Of a stretch of 64,000 nt of DNA, positions 49,524-58,207 are shown piece after piece. The stretch covers positions 124,001 to 188,000 of the forward strand of contig NZ_VTER01000007.1 of assembly GCF_008180445.1 (NCBI RefSeq), in the 5' to 3' direction. A program made the translations under genes and the position numbers. The notes beneath the pieces are model-generated. The model was given only the letters and a program-made list of their open reading frames with translations, did no database searches and was not told the origin of the DNA. Each line of letters begins with the position of its first letter. The first letter of the stretch is position 1. This stretch comes from Bacillus_AB infantis_B. GTDB lineage: Bacteria; Bacillota; Bacilli; Bacillales; Cytobacillaceae.

Positions 49524-49695
49524 AAACTGTATTTTATAGCGTCTAATATGGTGTACCTTTGTAGACTATCTGAATTAGGTTGTTTCATGTGTCTATTTAA
49601 ATGAAAAATAAACCTTTATAAACGTCTATAAAGTAATTGACCTTTATGTACTATCTTGATACAATAATGGTATCAAATGGGTGAGGTGTTGCTTT

Positions 49696-50301
49696 ATGGG
49701 AGAAAACTTCGGTTATATAAGGGTTAGTACAAAGGAACAAAACTTAGATAGGCAATATGATGCTTTAAAGCCTTATGTAAGTGATCCTGATAATTTATAT
49801 CATGATAAGGCTTCTGGAAAGGATATGGAGCGTGAAGGCTTTAAGAATATGCTTAGAGCTTTAAGGAAAGGCGATACACTATACGTAAAATCCATTGACA
49901 GGATAGGAAGAAATAAGCAGCAAATTAAGGATTACTTAGAGGTATTCAAGAAAAAAGGTGTAAGAGTTAAAATAATCGACTTACCTACAACAATGCAGGA
50001 TCAACCAGAAGGTCAAGAGTGGGTCATAGACATGATAAATAACATTATTATAGAGGTTTATACGTCAATGGCTGAACAAGAAAGGGAAACACTGTTAAAA
50101 CGCCAATCAGAAGGAATTGCATCTGCTAAAGCTAAGGGTAAGCATCTGGGAAGACCAGTTATGGAGTTACCTAAAGAGTGGAGTAAATTCTATAAGGAAT
50201 GGAAATCCGGTAAAATCACTGCTGTCGAATTCATGGGTAAGGTTAGTATGAAAAAAGCTACATTTTATAAGAAAGTTAAAGAATATGAGGCGACACTTTA
50301 A
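49696..50301 (+). CDS. Serine recombinase (resolvase/invertase type)
   Basis: 201 residues from ATG 49696, with GTGAGGTG upstream. FGYIRVSTKEQNLDRQY contains the catalytic Ser; LYVKSIDRIGRNKQQI and EQERETLLKRQSEGI complete the resolvase domain; a short C-terminal HTH follows GKHLGRPVMEL. It may resolve phage DNA multimers or invert a segment, and interrupts the terminase module. Confidence 0.85.
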   Translation: MGENFGYIRVSTKEQNLDRQYDALKPYVSDPDNLYHDKASGKDMEREGFKNMLRALRKGDTLYVKSIDRIGRNKQQIKDYLEVFKKKGVRVKIIDLPTTMQDQPEGQEWVIDMINNIIIEVYTSMAEQERETLLKRQSEGIASAKAKGKHLGRPVMELPKEWSKFYKEWKSGKITAVEFMGKVSMKKATFYKKVKEYEATL

Positions 50302-50330
50302 GACCCTTCCACTGCGAAAGGTCTTTTTAT
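50301..50330 (+). terminator. Terminator after the serine recombinase
   Basis: AGACCCTT...AAAGGTCT followed by TTTTTATTATG, starting at the stop codon. Confidence 0.7.
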
Positions 50331-50355
50331 TATGCCTAAAAAGGGAGGTTAATGA

Positions 50356-50562
50356 ATGGATTCATGCCCGAAATGCCAAGGTATGCTGCGAATAGGTAAG
50401 ACATTTTACACTTTTGATGGAAATAACACAGAAGAATCACCAATCGTTGCTTTCATTAATATGCCTATGCTTTGTTTGAATGCAGAGTGTGAAAATTATG
50501 CTGGTGAGGATCAATCAAAGCCAAGATATATTGTAGAAACAGTAAAGAATCAGGTTAATTAG
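50356..50562 (+). CDS. Small zinc-ribbon-like protein
   Basis: 68 residues. CPKCQGMLRIGKTFY at the N-terminus and LCLNAECENYAG later give a CxxC...CxxxxC pattern compatible with a zinc ribbon. It sits just before the large terminase. No function assigned. Confidence 0.6.
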   Translation: MDSCPKCQGMLRIGKTFYTFDGNNTEESPIVAFINMPMLCLNAECENYAGEDQSKPRYIVETVKNQVN

Positions 50563-50579
50563 GTAGGTGAAGCAATGAT

Positions 50580-52106
50580 ATGAGCCTAAACAACTTAACA
50601 GAGAAGGAAAAAAGGGAATTAATATTCCTACTCGAAAAGAAGCAGCTTGGATTAGTTAAAGATGATTACACAGAGTATGTTGAATACGTCCATGAGGGCT
50701 TATATCAGCACGCAAAACACACCAGATACCTATGTAACATTGTACAGGAAGCAATTGATAATAAGAAACGTATGCTTTCTGGTGAGATGCCTTTGAGGAA
50801 TCAATACATAGCCTTATCAATCCCACCTCGACATGGCAAATCAATGACTATAACGGAAACTGCACCAAGTTTCTATTTAGGTCAATTCCCTAATGATCGA
50901 GTAATACTTGCAGGGTACAATACGGACTTTGCAACTAAATTTGGTAAGAAGAATAAGGAAAAAGTTGAACGATTCGGCAGGAAAATATTCGGTAATGAAC
51001 TGAAGAAAGGTTCATCTTCCGCAACAGACTGGGATATTGAAGGTCATAGAGGTGGAGTTATTAGCCGTGGTATCTTATCAGGTGTAACTGGTGAAGGTGC
51101 TGACTTAATGATCATTGATGACCCTGTTAAAACAAGGGAAGAGGCTGATAGTCAGGTAACAAGGGATAAGATATGGGGTGAATGGATTGATTCATTCTCT
51201 ACTCGTCTGCATCCCGGAGCAATTGTTATCATTATTATGACCAGATGGCATGAGAATGACTTAGTAGGCCGCCTGTTAGACCCTGAATATGGTGAACCTT
51301 TACCGTGGAAAGTTATCAATTTACCTATGGAATGTGAAGATGAGAATGATCCACTAGGTAGAAAAATAGGTGATCCACTGTGGGATAGGTTTGATAAGGA
51401 ATACATTGCTACACGTAAGAAAATGTCTGCTTCCTCATTCCATGCACTATATCAAGGTAGACCAACCTCTCAAGAGGGTAATCTTGTTAAGAGAGAATGG
51501 TGGAAGAAATACATTGAATTACCTCGTATTCCCAGAAAAATAATGTCTGTTGATGCTACATTCAAGGATGCTGATACATCTGACTTTGTTTCTATTCAGG
51601 TATGGGGTAAATCAGGAGTAAATGCTTACCTCATTGATCGTAAGAAAGCACGTATGGATTTTCCAACAACACTTAAATCAATAAAGGAAATGAAAGCTAA
51701 ACATCCTGATATAAGTGGGATATTCATTGAAGATAAAGCAAATGGTTCAGCCATTATATCCATGCTTAGAAGTAAGATGCCTGGTATTATTCCTGTTAAC
51801 CCTAAAGGTGGGAAAATATCTCGTGTAAATGCTGTATCAGATTACATACAAGCAGGAAATGTATGGTTGCCTAAGGATGAGCCTTGGACAGAAGAGTTTA
51901 TTGAAGAATGGGCAGCATTTCCAAAAGGTAAGAATGATGATGATGTTGACTCAGCATCCCAAGCACTGAATAAATTGTTTTATTACTATGCTGAGATACC
52001 TGAACCATCTGATCCATTCGTTCCTACACCAGAAGAGAAACATTCTTCAATGTTAAAGAAAATAACTGGGGGTGCTCCTCCAAGTCAGATGATGAAGTGG
52101 GGATAA
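50580..52106 (+). CDS. Terminase large subunit
   Basis: 508 residues. The ATPase domain has the phage Walker A LSIPPRHGKSMTITE and Walker B DLMIIDDP followed by the coupling motif region (IIIIMTRWHENDL). The nuclease domain begins at about 310 with MSVDATFKDADTSDF and has FIEDKANGSAII and DDDVDSASQAL with metal-binding Asp residues. It powers DNA packaging into the procapsid. Confidence 0.93.
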   Translation: MSLNNLTEKEKRELIFLLEKKQLGLVKDDYTEYVEYVHEGLYQHAKHTRYLCNIVQEAIDNKKRMLSGEMPLRNQYIALSIPPRHGKSMTITETAPSFYLGQFPNDRVILAGYNTDFATKFGKKNKEKVERFGRKIFGNELKKGSSSATDWDIEGHRGGVISRGILSGVTGEGADLMIIDDPVKTREEADSQVTRDKIWGEWIDSFSTRLHPGAIVIIIMTRWHENDLVGRLLDPEYGEPLPWKVINLPMECEDENDPLGRKIGDPLWDRFDKEYIATRKKMSASSFHALYQGRPTSQEGNLVKREWWKKYIELPRIPRKIMSVDATFKDADTSDFVSIQVWGKSGVNAYLIDRKKARMDFPTTLKSIKEMKAKHPDISGIFIEDKANGSAIISMLRSKMPGIIPVNPKGGKISRVNAVSDYIQAGNVWLPKDEPWTEEFIEEWAAFPKGKNDDDVDSASQALNKLFYYYAEIPEPSDPFVPTPEEKHSSMLKKITGGAPPSQMMKWG

Positions 52107-52107
52107 T

Positions 52108-52323
52108 ATGGAATTTGTAATTGGATTACTTTCAGGAGTAGTCTTTTTTATTTTACTTGGAGTTGTCTTCATCAATGGTTATAAGATGGGAATTAAACGT
52201 AAGCCTGATCCTATTGCTAAACCTACAGATGAAGAAATAAGAAGGAATGAATCTTTACAGAAATCCTTTGAGAAATTGATGAACTATGATGTGACTACAG
52301 CTTACAAGAGGAAGAAGGTGTAA
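52108..52323 (+). CDS. Small single-pass membrane protein
   Basis: 71 residues with an N-terminal membrane helix (EFVIGLLSGVVFFILLGVVF) and a basic cytoplasmic tail. It is squeezed between terminase and portal genes with one base upstream. Function unknown. Confidence 0.6.
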   Translation: MEFVIGLLSGVVFFILLGVVFINGYKMGIKRKPDPIAKPTDEEIRRNESLQKSFEKLMNYDVTTAYKRKKV

Positions 52324-52326
52324 TAT

Positions 52327-54033
52327 TTGAGCGACAAACGAACAAAAGACTGGCAACTTTATGAAGCAGGAAGAAATTACAACAACAGGCTTGAACCTTC
52401 ATATTACTCAACTGTTGATACTAACCTGGCCTTTGTTGAGGGTAATCAGTGGAGAGGGTTGGAAGGTGAAGAGATCCCTAAACCTACGTTCAATATTATT
52501 AAACGTGTCCTTCAATTCTTCGTAGCTAGTTTAACATCAAGTAAAATTAAGATTCACTTTGAACCATTACTGTATAGTGAAGCAGCGAAAAATGATGAGG
52601 AAATCACACCTGCAGATATTGCTAATGCACAGGTTCAGAACCTTTTGGAAAAGTTTAAATTTGATTTCAAAATTAAAGATGTATTATTTGATGGTGCTTC
52701 AACTGGTGATGGTTGTGCTCATTTCTTCTTCAATGTTAACAAAAAGCCTTATGGTGGAGCTGTGAAAGATGTTAAAGGTGAAATTGAGATGGAACTTGTC
52801 GATGGTACTAACGTATTCTTTGGGAATGCTAACTCATCTTTAGTTTCAAATCAACCTTACATTATCTTGTCAGGAAGAGATATGGTCGATAACCTAAAGG
52901 CTGAAGCTAAACTATATAAGCAAAAAAATCAGGAAATTGACAGTATTAAATCAGACAGTGATTATGAAGATCAAGCTGGTGACTCAGGTAAAATTGAAGT
53001 TGATGCCGATGATTATGGAAAAGCACTTTACATTATTGTTTACCGCAAGGACAAGAAGACAGGTAGAATCCTAGCTTCAAAAAGTGTAGAAAACGCCTAT
53101 ATTTACAAGGATATTGATACAGGGTTATCACATTATCCGATTGCTTGGTTTAACTGGGAAAAACAGAAGAATCAGTATCATGGAAGGGCATTATGTACAG
53201 GCATCATTCCTAATCAGATTTACATTAACCGTATGTTTGCAATGGTGATGTACAATTCAATGCTTACTGCATTTCCTAAAGCGGTATACAATGCCGATGT
53301 AATACCAAACTGGAATAATCAGATAGGTGAAGCTATTCCTGTAAGGGGATTGGATCAAACTGCAAATATTAAGAGTATTGCAGGTTATCTTGAGCCGGGT
53401 AACATGTCTTCACAGATTAATAATATCATTGAGTTAGCCATGCAATATACGAAGGAGACACTTGGTATCTCAGATGCTGCTTTGGGACAAATAGACCCGA
53501 AAAATACGAGTGCCATAATTGCCGTTCAGAAAAGTTCAGCAATCCCTCTAGAGAATCCTAAAGCTAATCTATATGAGTGGATAGAAACTATCGGTGAAAT
53601 ATTATTTGACATGATGAGTGCTAAATATGGGGTTCGTCCTATTCAAATAGAAAGAAATGGACAAAAGGAAATTGTTGAATTTGATTTCAGTCAATTTAAA
53701 GATACTTGGTTAGATATTAGGGCGGATGTAGGTGAATCAACTTACTGGTCTGAACTTGCTTCTATTCAAACGCTTGATAACCTTCTTGCACAAGACAAGA
53801 TTGATTTCCTTGATTACCTAGAGCGTGTTCCAGAAGAATACATACCTCAGAAGCAAGAACTAATGTCTAAGATTAAAGAAAATATGGCAGCACAACAACA
53901 GGTAGCAAATGATCCTTCTGCTTTGATAGCACAATTGTCACCTGAGGAGCAACAAGCGTTCAATAATGCTCCACCGGAAGTACAGCAGCAGATATTAGCA
54001 CAAGTACAACAACCGCCAGCACCTCAAATGTAG
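52327..54033 (+). CDS. Portal protein
   Basis: 568 residues from TTG 52327, with GAGGAAGAAGGTG upstream. NLAFVEGNQWRGLEGEEIPK, FNIIKRVLQFFVASLTSS and TLGISDAALGQIDPKNTSAI with the following helix are typical of dodecameric portals. A Gln/Pro-rich tail ends the protein. The portal forms the packaging channel and head-tail joint. Its position after terminase fits. Confidence 0.85.
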   Translation: MSDKRTKDWQLYEAGRNYNNRLEPSYYSTVDTNLAFVEGNQWRGLEGEEIPKPTFNIIKRVLQFFVASLTSSKIKIHFEPLLYSEAAKNDEEITPADIANAQVQNLLEKFKFDFKIKDVLFDGASTGDGCAHFFFNVNKKPYGGAVKDVKGEIEMELVDGTNVFFGNANSSLVSNQPYIILSGRDMVDNLKAEAKLYKQKNQEIDSIKSDSDYEDQAGDSGKIEVDADDYGKALYIIVYRKDKKTGRILASKSVENAYIYKDIDTGLSHYPIAWFNWEKQKNQYHGRALCTGIIPNQIYINRMFAMVMYNSMLTAFPKAVYNADVIPNWNNQIGEAIPVRGLDQTANIKSIAGYLEPGNMSSQINNIIELAMQYTKETLGISDAALGQIDPKNTSAIIAVQKSSAIPLENPKANLYEWIETIGEILFDMMSAKYGVRPIQIERNGQKEIVEFDFSQFKDTWLDIRADVGESTYWSELASIQTLDNLLAQDKIDFLDYLERVPEEYIPQKQELMSKIKENMAAQQQVANDPSALIAQLSPEEQQAFNNAPPEVQQQILAQVQQPPAPQM

Positions 54034-54055
54034 GTGTTTTTATTATGTTCAAATT

Positions 54056-54090
54056 GGGCTAGGGATGAGAGTTCCTTAGCCCTTTAATAA
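54056..54090 (+). terminator. Hairpin between portal and scaffold genes
   Basis: GGGCTAGGGA and TTCCTTAGCCC form an imperfect stem followed by TTTAATA; it may be a partial terminator or mRNA processing site. Confidence 0.5.
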
Positions 54091-54125
54091 TTCGTCGCCA
54101 ACCAGAGCGAAGGAGGAAATTTTTA

Positions 54126-54920
54126 ATGTTTGAAAATGAAGATATGATTCTTCCTGATGATTTTCAGGAAGCTGCAGACCTACCACAGTCTGATGATTTA
54201 GATACTGTTGAAACGGTTGAGGATACCACTGACACCGGACAAACAGAAGATTCTACAACAAGTGAACAACAAGCAGAGGAACAGAGACAAGCGTTTCTAA
54301 AGGTTAAGTACAACAAAGAGGAATTAGATTTAGGTGAAGATGAGGCAAGGGAACTTGCTCAAAAAGGCTTAAATTATGATAAAACACTTGAACGTTTACA
54401 AGCTCTGGAAAGTGATCCTCGTCTTACATTTGTTGAAGAGCTAGCAAGCGAATTTAATATGACTGTCCCTGAATATTTGGAAGCAGTCCAGCAACAAAAG
54501 GAACAAGAAAGGCTGAATGAATTGATTCAGCAAAATATTCCTGAAGAGTTAGCGAAGGAAATCCTTGAAAGTCGTAAAGACCGTGAAACTCGGAAACAGG
54601 AACAGGAAGAGAAGTCTAATCAGGAAAAAGCTAATGCTGAATACCTTGATTTCTTTGATTATTACAAGTCTGTCAATGGAAAGGATTTTGATGCAAATAC
54701 TGATCAGATTCCTGCGGAAGTATGGGAAGCGAATAAGAGTGGAGTTCCTTTGAAGTATGCATTCATGGAGCATCATAACAATCAATTGCTTTCACAAGTT
54801 AAGATTCTTAAACAAAACGAAGAAAATGCAAAGAGTTCTCCTGTAGGAAGTGTCACTACACATGGCAGCACTGAAACTGCTGTAGATGATGATTTCCTTA
54901 AAGGATTTAACTCAATCTAA
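54126..54920 (+). CDS. Capsid scaffolding protein
   Basis: 264 residues, strongly acidic N-terminus (EDMILPDDFQEAADLPQSDD), then coiled-coil and Gln/Glu-rich helices (EAVQQQKEQERLNELIQ, RETRKQEQEEKSNQEKAN). Composition and position between portal and capsid genes are typical of phage scaffolds that direct procapsid assembly. Confidence 0.75.
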   Translation: MFENEDMILPDDFQEAADLPQSDDLDTVETVEDTTDTGQTEDSTTSEQQAEEQRQAFLKVKYNKEELDLGEDEARELAQKGLNYDKTLERLQALESDPRLTFVEELASEFNMTVPEYLEAVQQQKEQERLNELIQQNIPEELAKEILESRKDRETRKQEQEEKSNQEKANAEYLDFFDYYKSVNGKDFDANTDQIPAEVWEANKSGVPLKYAFMEHHNNQLLSQVKILKQNEENAKSSPVGSVTTHGSTETAVDDDFLKGFNSI

Positions 54921-54947
54921 AACACACAAATTAGGAGTGAATAAAAA

Positions 54948-55778
54948 ATGGCAGTAAATTTAGCGAGCAAGTATTCAAGTAAGGTTGATGAGAGGTTTAA
55001 AAATAAATCATTTACGGAAATCGCTGTAAACCGTGATTACGAATGGACGGGTGTACGTTCTATAAGCGTATTCTCTGTACCAACAGTTGCAATGGGTAAC
55101 TATACAATGACTGGAGCAAACCGATACGGTACTCCTGCAGAATTAGATAATACAAAGCAAGATATGATTGTAACTCGTGACCGTGCGTTTACATTTACAA
55201 TTGACCGCAGGAATCACCTTGATACACAAATGACACAGGAAGCAGGTAAAGCTCTTGCACGTCAACAAGATGAAGTAATTACACCGGAGATTGATATTTA
55301 TCGTCTTGGAGTAATGTCTGCAGCGGCTGTTGCAGCGGGTGGAGTTTCTGCAGCTACAGCAATTACTGCTTCAAATGCATATGCTCAATTCTTAAAAGGT
55401 ACTGAATATCTTGATAATAATAGTGTACCTACAGGTGGTCGTATTGCATTCGTTACACCAGCATTCTATAACTTTATTAAACTTGATCCAACATTCGTGA
55501 AACAGTCCGATACTTCTCAAAAGATTGTTGCATCGGGTCTTGTAGGGGAAATTGATGGCCTGAAAATCATTAAAGTTCCAGCAAATTACCTACCTGCGAA
55601 TACTCCATTCTTGCTTACTCATAAGGTTGCAACTGTTGCGGCAGATAAGCTTGAGGATTACAAAACACATGATAACCCTCCTGGAATCAACGGTTGGTTG
55701 GTTGAAGGGCGTACTGTTTATGATGCATTCGTTCTTGAGCAAAAGAAGAAAGCTCTATATGTCCACAAAACTGCTTAA
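54948..55778 (+). CDS. Major capsid protein
   Basis: 276 residues. DERFKNKSFTEIAVNRDYEW, TRDRAFTFTIDRRNHLDTQM and GRIAFVTPAFYNFIKLD fit HK97-fold-like coat proteins of small Firmicute phages. It follows the scaffold gene with an ideal AGGAGTG site, consistent with high expression. Confidence 0.82.
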   Translation: MAVNLASKYSSKVDERFKNKSFTEIAVNRDYEWTGVRSISVFSVPTVAMGNYTMTGANRYGTPAELDNTKQDMIVTRDRAFTFTIDRRNHLDTQMTQEAGKALARQQDEVITPEIDIYRLGVMSAAAVAAGGVSAATAITASNAYAQFLKGTEYLDNNSVPTGGRIAFVTPAFYNFIKLDPTFVKQSDTSQKIVASGLVGEIDGLKIIKVPANYLPANTPFLLTHKVATVAADKLEDYKTHDNPPGINGWLVEGRTVYDAFVLEQKKKALYVHKTA

Positions 55779-55814
55779 TTACATGGTAAATTGATTAATG
55801 TGAGGTGAAGAAAA

Positions 55815-55937
55815 ATGGAATTTCCTAAAGTTTTTGTTTCTGAAGAAGGAATTGAGTTGATTGCATCTAATGAAATTCAAGCAGCAGCCTTTTCTTCTGC
55901 AGGACTTAAAGAAAAAGTAGAAGCTAAAAAGAAGTAA
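55815..55937 (+). CDS. Small phage protein after the capsid gene
   Basis: 40 residues, MEFPKVFVSEEGIELIASNE and on, ending KVEAKKK. GTGAGGTGAAG supports the ATG. It may be a head decoration or joining peptide; no family recognised. Confidence 0.5.
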   Translation: MEFPKVFVSEEGIELIASNEIQAAAFSSAGLKEKVEAKKK

Positions 55938-55946
55938 TCTAAACTG

Positions 55947-55978
55947 AGGGTGGGAGAAATCCTGCCCTTTTTTATTTT
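55947..55978 (+). terminator. Terminator after the head genes
   Basis: GGGTGGGA GAAA TCCTGCCC (two wobbles) followed by six T. Confidence 0.65.
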
Positions 55979-55999
55979 TCGTTAAATGAGGTGGAAATG

Positions 56000-56377
56000 A
56001 TGGCAGTTACTGCTCAACAAGTATACGACATGGCTTTGATTTTGATGGATGAAGTCAGTGAAGTTGGTTCAATTAACCCTGAAAATCCTGAAAATTACAA
56101 GGTCAGGTCTAAATCAATTCTAACTTCTCTGCAATCTGAATTACTTCCTGCATCACAATCTCCTGAGCCTATAACTGATTTAAGCCAAAACTTAATATTA
56201 TCTGATCGAGTTTGTTTAAGTGTGCTTCCATATGGATTAGCAGCACACCTTGCAATGACTGAGGATACGGATATCGCTGCATTCCTGAATAGTCGATATG
56301 AGGAATTAAAAAGACGAATACCAACTACACCTACTTTAATTGAAGATAAGTATGGGGTATTGAAGGGGATGATGTAA
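56000..56377 (+). CDS. Head-tail connector-like protein
   Basis: 125 residues from ATG 56000 (ATG 55997 possible). Helical (QQVYDMALILMDEVSEVGS, YGLAAHLAMTEDTDIAAF). Size and position match gp4/gp6-type adaptors that sit under the portal. The stop overlaps the next start (TAATG). Confidence 0.6.
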   Translation: MAVTAQQVYDMALILMDEVSEVGSINPENPENYKVRSKSILTSLQSELLPASQSPEPITDLSQNLILSDRVCLSVLPYGLAAHLAMTEDTDIAAFLNSRYEELKRRIPTTPTLIEDKYGVLKGMM

Positions 56378-58197
56378 TGGCTGTTATTAGGTCTTCAAAA
56401 AATAGCCCTCCCTTATTAAAAATTGAACCATTTAGAGGTATGGACTTAAGTACTTCACCAACCTTATTAGACGAACATCGTTCACCAGATATGCTAAACA
56501 TTAATTTGGATGAGCATGGTTCTATTCACAAAAGAACAGGATTTAAAAAAGCTCATCCCAGTACTTTACAAGAAAAATACGCTGAAGTTAAACCTGTTAG
56601 CGGTATGTTTGAGTACAGAAAGAGGGATGGCTCAAGAGTAAACTTGATTACTCATGGATTTAATATATTTAAACAAGTCGGAGAAGAGCAACCCGTAGAA
56701 ATTATAAGTCCAATCAACAATATGGATCGAGTTACTTTCTTTAATATGAATGACAAGTGTTATGTCATGGATGGGGTAAGTTACTATGAGTTTGATGGTA
56801 CTAATCTAAAAAGTGTCACACCTTACATTCCCACTATTTCAATCTCCAAGAATCCTGCTGGTGGTGGAACAGCCTATGAAGATTTTAACCTTTTGGGCAC
56901 TTGGTTCAAGGATTCATTCAGCGGAGATGGAACAAGCGTGGAATACCTCCTGTCTCTAAAGGATTTAGACGTGGGTCGAGAGGTTGAGGTTTCATATGAT
57001 GGTGGAGCAACCTTTCAAAAAAGAGAGGTAGCAGGTGATTATACAGTTAACCGATCACTTGGGAAAGTTACTTTTAAGACTCCTCCAGCAAAGGGAACAA
57101 ACAACATTATTATAAAAGCATCAAAATACTTTTCAGATTTTCAATCCAGAATCAAAAATTGCCGATTCAGTGTAATGTACGGTGGACAAAATGATACTCG
57201 TTTATTTGTAAGTGGAAACCCCAATCATCCTAGTCAAATGTGGAGAAGTGGCTTATATGACCCTACATATTTCCCGGAGAATGGATTTTATAAAATAGGC
57301 CAGGATACAGATCCTATACAGGGATTCAGTAAACAGTATGATACCTTAATCATTCACAAGAAATATTCCCTTTGGAATATGAGCTATGAATTGAATAATG
57401 GATCAGCTAGCTTCCCGATAAAACCAATTAACGACAATATCACCACACTTGCACCTGAAAGTATACAAATCATTGAAAATAACCCGGTATGGCTTACTAA
57501 AGATGGGGTCTATATGCTAATTTCCTCAAACGTTAGGGATGAACGGAATGTTCAGCATATTTCTAGAGCAATTGACGGAAAGTTACTGAAGGAGCCGAAT
57601 TTAGAAAAGGCTATATCCGTGGATTACGATAAAAAATATTGGCTTGCTGTAAATGGAAATGTCTATATCTTCGATTATGTGCTAAAGGAATGGTACATGT
57701 ATGACGGTATCCAGGCATCCTGTTTCCTTGAGCATGACGATGGATTCCTCTATTTTGGTCATAAGACTACAGGGTTTGTTTATCGTTTTAAAACGCCTGA
57801 TGAACCATATCCATACAACGATGATGGGCAGCCAATTAAAGCACATTGGTTTAGTAAATTGATGAGCTTTGGAGCAGATGAAAGAAGAAAAATGGTTGAA
57901 AAAGTGTTTTTCTCCTTGAAGCCTGATATCCGAACAAGTGCAGACCTTTACTATATATCAGATAAGAAATCTAGGAAGTTCATAAAAACTACAAGGAAAG
58001 ACCTTTACGACTATAGTCATTTTGATTATAGCGTTTTTTCTTATGGTACGAATGAATTTCCGCAGGAAGCCAGCAACAAGATAAAAGCTAAAAAAATTGT
58101 ATATTTCCAGTTGGAGATACGGAACGACAAGCTTGATGAAAGCTTTGGTTTGTATTCATTGGGGATTAAATACAACTATCAAAACTTTGTGAAGTAG
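56377..58197 (+). CDS. Tail hub or DNA-stabilisation protein
   Basis: 606 residues. The start KIEPFRGMDLSTSPTLLDEH and SPDMLNINLDEHGSIHKRTG is the recurring N-terminus of large beta-propeller-like stabilisation/tail-nozzle proteins (P22 gp10-type role) in short-tailed phages. The body has repeated Trp/Tyr/Gly beta motifs (YFPENGFYKIGQDTDPIQG). It is likely to close the portal and hold the spikes. Confidence 0.6.
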   Translation: MAVIRSSKNSPPLLKIEPFRGMDLSTSPTLLDEHRSPDMLNINLDEHGSIHKRTGFKKAHPSTLQEKYAEVKPVSGMFEYRKRDGSRVNLITHGFNIFKQVGEEQPVEIISPINNMDRVTFFNMNDKCYVMDGVSYYEFDGTNLKSVTPYIPTISISKNPAGGGTAYEDFNLLGTWFKDSFSGDGTSVEYLLSLKDLDVGREVEVSYDGGATFQKREVAGDYTVNRSLGKVTFKTPPAKGTNNIIIKASKYFSDFQSRIKNCRFSVMYGGQNDTRLFVSGNPNHPSQMWRSGLYDPTYFPENGFYKIGQDTDPIQGFSKQYDTLIIHKKYSLWNMSYELNNGSASFPIKPINDNITTLAPESIQIIENNPVWLTKDGVYMLISSNVRDERNVQHISRAIDGKLLKEPNLEKAISVDYDKKYWLAVNGNVYIFDYVLKEWYMYDGIQASCFLEHDDGFLYFGHKTTGFVYRFKTPDEPYPYNDDGQPIKAHWFSKLMSFGADERRKMVEKVFFSLKPDIRTSADLYYISDKKSRKFIKTTRKDLYDYSHFDYSVFSYGTNEFPQEASNKIKAKKIVYFQLEIRNDKLDESFGLYSLGIKYNYQNFVK

Positions 58198-58207
58198 GTG
58201 TTTAGAT

